Part shown: in pieces, positions 16,387 through 22,068 of the stretch | How positions within the stretch are numbered: position 1 is the first letter of the stretch | Layout: every line of letters starts with the position of its first letter | Origin: Bdellovibrionales bacterium | Lineage (GTDB): Bacteria; Bdellovibrionota; Bdellovibrionia; Bdellovibrionales; UBA1609 | Assembly: GCA_022842925.1 (NCBI GenBank) | Contig: JALHOQ010000012.1 | Location: forward strand, 1 to 34,701 | Direction: 5' to 3' | DNA: 34,701 bases | Made by a program: the position numbers and the translations under genes | Notes under the pieces: model-generated | Database searches by the model: none | Told to the model about the DNA's origin: nothing | What the model saw: the letters and a program-made list of their open reading frames with translations, nothing else

Positions 16387-18414
16387 TCAATGTCCAAGAA
16401 CGTTCAACTGCCAGTTCCGCCATTGCGTCGTGCAGTCCGGGCGGCCCCCAATCAGTTTCAAAGTCCAGTTTCCGGCGCTGTTCTCGCCATAAAAGGCGTT
16501 GCTCACAAAGATATGGGAATCGATCTCGGTGTCGAGAAGTCCGCTGTTGATATTCATCAGAATGCTTTTCGTACCTGATGGCGATGTCAGTTCTACTCCC
16601 AGAGCACCAACGCACTGGGTGGCGCTCAGTCGGATCTCGATGGTTTCGACTTTGTAGTTTTCGCTGACTGTTAGAACGTTGCTGACGCCGGCGGGCGTGG
16701 CGGGGGGAACAGCTAGGTTATTTAAATTGCCGGAATCGTACTTCCAGGTGGCGCCCGTGTTCGTCTCTTTGAAAGTTCCGAGGGCCGAAGTGTAAGAGCG
16801 CGCCATGGCGACGGCCCGATCGACATTGACGCGACCGAATCCGTACCAGTTGTGAAACTTGAAGCCCGCGGCATTGGTGATCCAGTTCTGTTCATAAACG
16901 TGTCCAGTGAGATTGGCCGAGGCTTGCGGATGATTGATGGGCCCCTGGACGGCGTCGATCTGATCCGCGGTTACGGCCATGATATGGCGAACGTCCCGCC
17001 AGGTGAGGTTCGGATTGGCCGAGAGGATGAGGGCCACGGCGCCCGTTACGATCGGAGCGGCGCTAGAGGTGCCATTAAAGGTTGCGGTGTGAGTGAAACT
17101 CGCGTTCGGGGCAGCTCCAGCGTTGAAAAGGTTGCGAATGGCGGCAAAAGTTTTGTTGCCACGGGTGGCGCCGACGAAGTCGGTGGTCACGATCGCGGGC
17201 TCAAGGTGAACGGCTTGGTTTGTCGGAGAGGCGTTCCATCCGTACTCGCCGCCGGGAGCCGAGATCCAGAGGCTAGCGCCGGGTGTGGAATAGCTGGACG
17301 AGATTCCATCCGCGCTTAAGGCTCCGACTGTAATCAAATACGAAGACGAAGTGTCCTCCGTGAAATTGGCGTTGCCGAGGTAGGCGGACGTGGCGGGCGC
17401 GTTAGGATAGCAGTCGGTGAGCGGGCCGATGTATTCATTGCCCGCGGCCTTGACCATGACAGAGCCCTTGCCGCCGCGTCCGTTTTGCACGGTCAAGCGC
17501 CAGCGATCGCGAAGAGCCTGATCGTACTCGATCAACGCGCACTGCACATCGCCCCAGCTATAGTTGAAAACATCAAAATCGCCTTGATATTGGTCGACGT
17601 GGCCCGCGGTAAACAGCCCGGCGATGGCCAACTGCTCTTGCGCTTGCACAAAGAGAAATCCAGCGATTTTGGCCATCGGCGCGACGCCACGTCCGCCAGT
17701 CCCCAGCCATCCCGTCTCAGCGATAAGCCCGGCGACGCCAGTCCCATGCGAGAGCTGGGGTGCGGCGATGTCGGGGGTAGAACTGCCGTTCCAATTCAAA
17801 ACTTGAGCGAAGTTGTTCAGGTAGTTACGGCCAGGGATGACGTTGTCCTTTAAGCTCAGATGGCTTTCGAGAATTCCCGTGTCGGAGACCGCAACCTTGA
17901 TGCCCTGACCGAGAGTGCGGGAGCGAATCGTCTCCTCGAGATGGATATCATGTCCCGCGATTCCGCCGCTCGCGGCAAAGGCAGTTTGGCCGGTGTTCTT
18001 TAAGTGCCATTGATGCTGTTTAATTGGATCGCCAAGGACCGCAACTCGGTAAGGTCCGGACGCAATCCCGTTTACGGACAAAGAAAACTCGTTGGTGGTT
18101 TCGGGAGCCGGAGGAACGCCGGCGATTTCGCCGCTCGCGTTGTTGATACTCAGCCACGACGGAAGATTTTCAGCCGAAATCGCCGAGCCGCCTGAGGCCC
18201 CGGGCACCTTGAAGCGAAACTGCAGATCCTGAAAGGCTTGAATGTTTCCGTTCATGTCAGCGACGCCGTATTCATTGGTTAAACTGACGCGTGGGTTTGG
18301 TGTGCCAATTGAACTCGAGTCCTGGCTCCCGGCTTTAAGGGCCTTGAATCCGTTCTTGTTACAAGCGGCAAGCGTAGACATCAACAGGAGAAGAAGAGCC
18401 GTGCGCAGAATCAT
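16387..18414 (-). CDS. Subtilisin/kexin-like serine protease lipoprotein with P domain
   Basis: This 675-residue protein has a canonical lipobox (LAAC, Cys18). An Ig-like putative domain (about 60-127) ends in LPSWLSINNASGEIAGVPP. An S8 peptidase domain then begins at QWHLKNTGQ. The triad is Asp178 (VSDTG), His223 (SHGTGVAG) and Ser450 (GTSSAAP), with oxyanion Asn325 (AAGN). The C-terminal part (about 545-675) is a P/proprotein-convertase beta-sandwich ending WTLKLIGG through WQLNVLGH. It should be tethered to the envelope and act extracytoplasmically. Unusually, no propeptide lies between the lipobox and catalytic domain; the gene just upstream seems to encode one. AAAGG sits 10 nt before the ATG. 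Confidence 0.93.
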   Translation of the reverse strand: MILRTALLLLLMSTLAACNKNGFKALKAGSQDSSSIGTPNPRVSLTNEYGVADMNGNIQAFQDLQFRFKVPGASGGSAISAENLPSWLSINNASGEIAGVPPAPETTNEFSLSVNGIASGPYRVAVLGDPIKQHQWHLKNTGQTAFAASGGIAGHDIHLEETIRSRTLGQGIKVAVSDTGILESHLSLKDNVIPGRNYLNNFAQVLNWNGSSTPDIAAPQLSHGTGVAGLIAETGWLGTGGRGVAPMAKIAGFLFVQAQEQLAIAGLFTAGHVDQYQGDFDVFNYSWGDVQCALIEYDQALRDRWRLTVQNGRGGKGSVMVKAAGNEYIGPLTDCYPNAPATSAYLGNANFTEDTSSSYLITVGALSADGISSSYSTPGASLWISAPGGEYGWNASPTNQAVHLEPAIVTTDFVGATRGNKTFAAIRNLFNAGAAPNASFTHTATFNGTSSAAPIVTGAVALILSANPNLTWRDVRHIMAVTADQIDAVQGPINHPQASANLTGHVYEQNWITNAAGFKFHNWYGFGRVNVDRAVAMARSYTSALGTFKETNTGATWKYDSGNLNNLAVPPATPAGVSNVLTVSENYKVETIEIRLSATQCVGALGVELTSPSGTKSILMNINSGLLDTEIDSHIFVSNAFYGENSAGNWTLKLIGGRPDCTTQWRNWQLNVLGH

Positions 18415-18417
18415 CGT

Positions 18418-19113
18418 CTACAACCTTTTTTTCGAGTTTACGATTTCCAGATTTACGGTTTCAACAGCGTCATCTTGTTTCAGTATTTCCACGATTTGGG
18501 CGAGCGAGGTGTCTTCGGTGGTGGAGTAGTAGGCGAGGCGCAGGTCGTCGTCGATGTATTTCAAGGTCAGTTTATAACTGTTGGCCAGGTCGAGAGCTAA
18601 GGCGGCCTCTTTGAGTCGTACGATAATGGTGCCGGTCACGATCCCAAGCATTCCGTTAGATTTCTTGGCTACGACAAGAAGGCTTTCGTCGTCCGCCGTT
18701 CCCGGCGGTCGGCTGCTGGCAAAAATGACGTAGCCCAATTTTTCCGACACCTTGTGGCCCATGTCGGGGACATAGCGGGCGGCGGGGACGGCGCGAAGGC
18801 TTAGGAGTTCAAAGCGACCATCGGCCACGCTGATTCCGCCCTTGGGTCCACCCACTCGATAGCGTGAGATAAAGTCGCTCTGGCGATCGGCACCGGCTTG
18901 AGCCGATTCGGTAGGCTCTGGTAGACGGATTCGGGCGCGGCTGGGCTGCGGGCGGGGCAGGACTTGATCCAGCTTGCGCGGAACTCCCGCGGGCGCGCGA
19001 GGAGCCGGGGAATTATTTATGGTTTCCTTGGACTGAAAGGCCGGCCAAAGCCAAAAGGACAAGGCAAGCAGTAAGCCTGCGACGGCCGCAAATGTGTAAA
19101 CGCGTTTCGACAC
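18418..19113 (-). CDS. Membrane-anchored protein with subtilase pro-domain-like C-terminus
   Basis: The likely start is a GTG at 19113 (GGTGGGG 8 nt upstream), giving 231 residues. An N-terminal transmembrane or signal segment (VYTFAAVAGLLLALSFWLW) is followed by a Pro/Arg-rich linker and a globular middle part. The C-terminal 65-70 residues (GTIIVRLKEAAL, then LANSYKLTLKYIDDDLRLAYY, then LAQIVEILKQDDAVETVNLEIV) follow the pattern of I9/fervidolysin-type subtilase pro-domains. In those, a VxxK/R strand, an A..LA..Y helix-strand and DpxVexvepd-like ending are typical. The protein ends in KKRL. The protease start follows after three bases. I infer that it is the protease's intramolecular chaperone/inhibitor, supplied in trans. 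The assignment is from pattern only. Confidence 0.65.
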   Translation of the reverse strand: MSKRVYTFAAVAGLLLALSFWLWPAFQSKETINNSPAPRAPAGVPRKLDQVLPRPQPSRARIRLPEPTESAQAGADRQSDFISRYRVGGPKGGISVADGRFELLSLRAVPAARYVPDMGHKVSEKLGYVIFASSRPPGTADDESLLVVAKKSNGMLGIVTGTIIVRLKEAALALDLANSYKLTLKYIDDDLRLAYYSTTEDTSLAQIVEILKQDDAVETVNLEIVNSKKRL

Positions 19114-19155
19114 GAGTGATACCCCACCACAAATCGTCCGAAGCACGTCCCGCTA

Positions 19156-19187
19156 TAAAAAGTGTAACCCGGAAGCCGGGTTACACT
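19156..19187 (-). terminator. Strong rho-independent terminator of the small basic protein gene
   Basis: AGTGTAACCCGG and CCGGGTTACACT form a perfect 12-bp stem with a three-base loop (19161-19187). On the minus strand it is followed at once by TTTTTAT. It lies about 37 nt after the stop of the gene ending at 19225 and upstream of the protease-operon start at 19113. Confidence 0.85.
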
Positions 19188-19224
19188 GAGTGCAAACCTA
19201 CTTTTGTATCAAATTAGGATGGAG

Positions 19225-19476
19225 TTAACCGGCCTTGCGACGTGGACCCGCGAACTTAACAAAACGGGGATCGCGGGTATGGGCGTGAAACTCGTGTCCC
19301 GGGGCGTGTTGGCCCTGGTGATGGCCCTCGGATCGGGCCTGCTCCATTTGTTTCTGCTGCGCCTGTTTTTGTTCCAAAATCTTCCACATCCCGGATTTTG
19401 CGGGAGCTTTTTTGGCTTTGGCTTTGGGTTGGGCCTTTTTGGACTTAAGGGGAGCTTTTGCGGTCTTCTTCGCCAT
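19225..19476 (-). CDS. Small Lys/Ala/Pro-rich basic protein, possibly histone-like
   Basis: An 83-residue protein starts at the ATG at 19476, with a consensus GGAGG 4 nt upstream. That start decides against longer upstream extensions through the transposon end. The N-terminal third (AKKTAKAPLKSKKAQPKAKAKK) resembles histone-H1-like or AlgP-like tails and could bind DNA or RNA. A Gln-rich helix (WKILEQKQAQQKQMEQA) and a His-rich segment follow, then a basic end. It is a single-gene unit with its own candidate promoter and a strong terminator. Function is not known. An open frame on the plus strand across the same bases is a shadow. Confidence 0.78.
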   Translation of the reverse strand: MAKKTAKAPLKSKKAQPKAKAKKAPAKSGMWKILEQKQAQQKQMEQARSEGHHQGQHAPGHEFHAHTRDPRFVKFAGPRRKAG

Positions 19477-19517
19477 GGATCCTCCTGGTCTAGTTACATC
19501 GGAAATCCCCCATTCAA

Positions 19518-19526
19518 AGTGTAGCA
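19518..19526 (-). promoter_or_regulatory. Candidate extended -10 of the small basic protein gene
   Basis: On the minus strand 19526-19518 reads TGCTACACT, identical to the element before the RND pump gene. It is 42 nt upstream of the start codon. Its -35 region would fall at the edge of the insertion element (inverted repeat from 19540), so the insertion may have altered this promoter. Confidence 0.35.
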
Positions 19527-19539
19527 ACAAAATGAGACA

Positions 19540-19576
19540 AAACTGGCCGACTTGCCTGTTGGCAAGTCGTGCGCAC
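19540..19576 (+). repeat. Left terminal inverted repeat
   Basis: This copy matches the reverse complement of 20529-20565 at 36 of 37 positions, with T at 19570 opposite A in the other copy. It contains CGACTTGCC-TGTT-GGCAAGTCG, a perfect hairpin. It lies 38 nt before the transposase start. Confidence 0.85.
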
Positions 19577-19614
19577 GAACTTGTTTTGGCTAAGATTTTG
19601 CTCTTCTTGAATGA

Positions 19615-20490
19615 ATGCTCGCCAAAGAACTTAAAAGTGATCCTCGGTGTCCGCGCTGTCCGAACGGCGGAATTCTTGTCCGGCATGGCCGCTTTTACAG
19701 AAAATCCGAACGGAAGTGGATCCGACGTTGGCGCTGCAATTCATGTCTGAAAACGATTTCGCGGGCAACTCATGAACTCGAATTCGGCCAAAAGAAACGG
19801 CAATTCAACTATGCGATCTATTTTCTTCTGTGCTCGGGCGTTTCACAAAGACGCCTGAGTCTCGCCTTGAAACTTAACCGAAAAACCATTGCTCGAAAGC
19901 TCAAGTTTCTAGCCATTAAATGCAGACTTAGACAAAATCGCTTCTGGCTTAAATACTTGGAGGCTCCGATTGAACGAGTGCAGTTCGACGAAATGGAAAC
20001 AAGTGAGCATACGAAACTAAAACCTCTGAGTATTGCCCTGGCTGTTTGCGAAAAATCGAGAAAGATTTTAAACTTCCAAGTCGCTTCGATGCCTGCCAGA
20101 GGACATTTGGCCAGCCTCTCCCGGCAAAAATACGGCCCGAGACCGGATGAAAGAGCCGAGGGTTTGAACCGATTGTTTGATAATCTGTCTCCCGTCCTAG
20201 CCGAACAAGCTCATTTAAAGTCCGATCAGAATCCACGCTATCCCGCGTGGACGAAGGGGACTAGCTGGCAGCATTCGACAATCAAAGGGAGCCGCGGCGC
20301 TAATACAGGACAGGGTGAACTCAAGAAGGTTGCTTTCGATCCCTTATTCTCGCTCAACCACACCTGCGCCATGATCAGAGCCAATGTGAACCGAATGTTT
20401 CGGAAAACCTGGTGCACCACGAAAAAAGCTGAAGCTCTGACCGACCATCTTTGGCTTTATATGGACTTTCACAATCGGATCCTCACTTAG
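19615..20490 (+). CDS. DDE-type transposase-like protein with N-terminal zinc ribbon
   Basis: This 291-residue protein begins with a zinc ribbon (CPRC at 12-15, CNSC at 41-44). A helix-turn-helix region follows (SGVSQRRLSLALKLNRKTIARKL). The catalytic domain has VQFDEMET (Asp125), then KSDQNPRYP (Asp204), GQGELKK (Glu235) and HTCAMIRANVNRMFRKTWCTTK. This resembles IS1/IS1595-like transposases, but the third catalytic residue is not certain: Glu235 or the Asn-His at 248-249. Similar FDEMET proteins are, from memory, common in Bdellovibrio relatives. The frame is intact and lies between matched inverted repeats, so the element could be active. Confidence 0.8.
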   Translation: MLAKELKSDPRCPRCPNGGILVRHGRFYRKSERKWIRRWRCNSCLKTISRATHELEFGQKKRQFNYAIYFLLCSGVSQRRLSLALKLNRKTIARKLKFLAIKCRLRQNRFWLKYLEAPIERVQFDEMETSEHTKLKPLSIALAVCEKSRKILNFQVASMPARGHLASLSRQKYGPRPDERAEGLNRLFDNLSPVLAEQAHLKSDQNPRYPAWTKGTSWQHSTIKGSRGANTGQGELKKVAFDPLFSLNHTCAMIRANVNRMFRKTWCTTKKAEALTDHLWLYMDFHNRILT

Positions 20491-20517
20491 AGAATCCGGG
20501 TGCCCGCGATTCGGCCT

Positions 20518-22068
20518 CTATCTCTTTGGTGCGCTCGACTTGCCAACAGGCAAGTCGGCCAGTTTATGGAGTTTATGTTCGAGGCGGGATAGTTCGGACA
20601 AGAGAATGGAGGCTCGATCATAAGCCTCTATTCCAATCGTCCCCCACGGCCATCTGCCCGCGGCATCCCGAAGTTCCAGGCGACGCCATTCTTCCCCGTG
20701 CTTAAACTCCACGTCGGAGTTCAAAACCTGCGTCAGTCGCTTTGCCCGGCGGAGTTCACCTCCGGCGCGGCGGAGGAGCCGTTCAAATTTGCCGGCCAGA
20801 TCTTCAGCCGTGAGTTCTTTTTCGGCTTCTTCATCCGCATCTTCATCTTTGTCTTTAGATTCGAGCTCTTCTGGTTCCACATAGTGGCGAAAAAGTTTTG
20901 CGCCATAAGCGAGCAGAGATCGGATCGAAGTGATTTGCTCAATTCGCAAACCATGATTCTGCAAGAATATGGCGAAGCCGGCCTTCATAACGGATGGATC
21001 GAGCGGCTCATAAAAAATCTGTTCGAATTCTTCGGCCCCTAGGGAGCGGTAGAGGGCCTGCACCATATCGATAAAATTTCCGGGCCGAAACGGTCCGATC
21101 GGATGGAGCTCGCTTTGGCGTATATCGCTGGACCCGAAGTCCACGCTGTAAAAGCACAGCTGCCGGTGTCCGGCTTTCAATGAAACATTATAGCGGGGAT
21201 TCAGACGTTTGATTTCATCGGTTTCGCGCAAGGCGGCTTCAAGTGGCGAACCGCAAACTTCTACCTGTAGGTCCCAGGTCTGCGCCAGCATTTCCAATTT
21301 GCGTTTCTCGCGGCCCTTGACGCCTCGAAAGTAACTGTTCACCCGGTCTCGTAAGGAGGTCGCTTTGCCGACATAGAGCACCTCGCCGTTTTTCGCCAAC
21401 ATACGATAGATGCCAGGCTGGTCGGGAAGGCCAAGTCGCTGCGCGGTTGAAATCCGGTAGGAGTAGCCCCGCGGTTTTTTTTCGATGGGTTGAGCGAGAA
21501 AATCCCTTAGGTCTTCGACCGAGGTCACTCCTCGCTTCGTTAACTCATCACACGCTCCACGCCAAATCACCTGAGTCGCCTTAACGAATTCTCCCGAGCG
21601 GTTGGGCCCCAGCATCGGATGGCCAAAGAAGCCAGCCACGGCGCGGATATTTTGACTCGGAAGCATGGGATAAAGACGGCGAATGATCTGATGGGTGCAC
21701 AAAATTGGAAAAGGGAGTTTTTCGAGAAGCTGTTCGAGAAACGGGGTTTCGAATTGAGCGTAGTGAATCAGCGCGGCGTCGACCTCCGGCCCCGCCTGCT
21801 GTAGCCACGGCTTAAAAACACCGGCGCACCAACTCTCTGGGGTCGGCTGCCCTTCCAGATCCTGCTCGGTGTACCCGGTGATCTCCGTCACCTTTCGCGA
21901 CAAGCGGTGCTCTCCCGGCAGAGAAAAACGCTGACTCGATACCGGAGCCAGGTCGCAGTTGAGAGCCGAGGCGAGCGACCAGCCGAAATCAATCAGGCGC
22001 CCGGTCGGTGGTCGAATGCCGGTGGTTTGTGCGTCAAAAAAGAAAAACGGCTGTTCACGGAGATCCAT
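20518..22068 (-). CDS. Degenerate DEDDh exonuclease domain fused to GIY-YIG (UvrC/Cho-like) nuclease
   Basis: From the ATG at 22068 (GGGAG upstream) the product is 516 residues. Residues 8-165 align with DnaQ/epsilon-like exonucleases, but catalytic positions differ. DxE reads Asp12-Ala-Gln14, HNxxFD reads HYAQFE (102-107), and HxxxxD reads Asn156..Phe161. Residues 217-297 form an apparently intact GIY-YIG domain: PGIYRML, VLYVGKATSLRDRVNSYF, with metal-binding Glu282 in LRETDEIK and NPRYN. An acidic linker and helical C-terminal region follow. GIY-YIG enzymes such as UvrC and Cho incise damaged DNA. The last 13 or so residues (ADLPVGKSSAPKR) come from the insertion element's right end. Its start overlaps the helicase end by 14 nt. 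Confidence 0.88.
   Translation of the reverse strand: MDLREQPFFFFDAQTTGIRPPTGRLIDFGWSLASALNCDLAPVSSQRFSLPGEHRLSRKVTEITGYTEQDLEGQPTPESWCAGVFKPWLQQAGPEVDAALIHYAQFETPFLEQLLEKLPFPILCTHQIIRRLYPMLPSQNIRAVAGFFGHPMLGPNRSGEFVKATQVIWRGACDELTKRGVTSVEDLRDFLAQPIEKKPRGYSYRISTAQRLGLPDQPGIYRMLAKNGEVLYVGKATSLRDRVNSYFRGVKGREKRKLEMLAQTWDLQVEVCGSPLEAALRETDEIKRLNPRYNVSLKAGHRQLCFYSVDFGSSDIRQSELHPIGPFRPGNFIDMVQALYRSLGAEEFEQIFYEPLDPSVMKAGFAIFLQNHGLRIEQITSIRSLLAYGAKLFRHYVEPEELESKDKDEDADEEAEKELTAEDLAGKFERLLRRAGGELRRAKRLTQVLNSDVEFKHGEEWRRLELRDAAGRWPWGTIGIEAYDRASILLSELSRLEHKLHKLADLPVGKSSAPKR
20529..20565 (-). repeat. Right terminal inverted repeat, inside a coding region
   Basis: This copy pairs with 19540-19576. It includes the same perfect hairpin and lies 38 nt after the transposase stop. 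On the minus strand it encodes part of the C-terminus of the exonuclease/GIY-YIG protein, whose stop codon (20518-20520) lies just inside the element. Confidence 0.85.

Larger units (their letters stand above)
19540..20565 (+). mobile_element. Insertion-sequence-like element (1,026 bp) with hairpin-bearing inverted ends
   Basis: Two 37-bp inverted repeats differing at one base (19540-19576 and 20529-20565) bracket a single transposase-like gene. Each end begins AAACTGGC read inward and contains a perfect nine-base-arm hairpin. I compared eight to nine bases outside each end and saw no convincing target duplication, so the insertion may be old or the true ends may differ slightly. The right end lies inside the 3' part of the GIY-YIG nuclease gene. 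By eye, the base composition is lower in GC than the flanking genes. Confidence 0.75.

Noticed and set aside
19204-19524. Plus-strand open frame of 106 codons with hydrophobic, Phe/Leu/Gly-rich product
   Set aside because: It is the complement of the Lys-rich small basic gene, which has a consensus ribosome site, promoter candidate and terminator. The hydrophobic look arises from reading Lys codons backwards.
19540-20565. CRISPR or REP-type repeat interpretation of the hairpin sequences
   Set aside because: There are only two copies, in inverted orientation and symmetrically flanking a transposase gene. Terminal inverted repeats explain them better.
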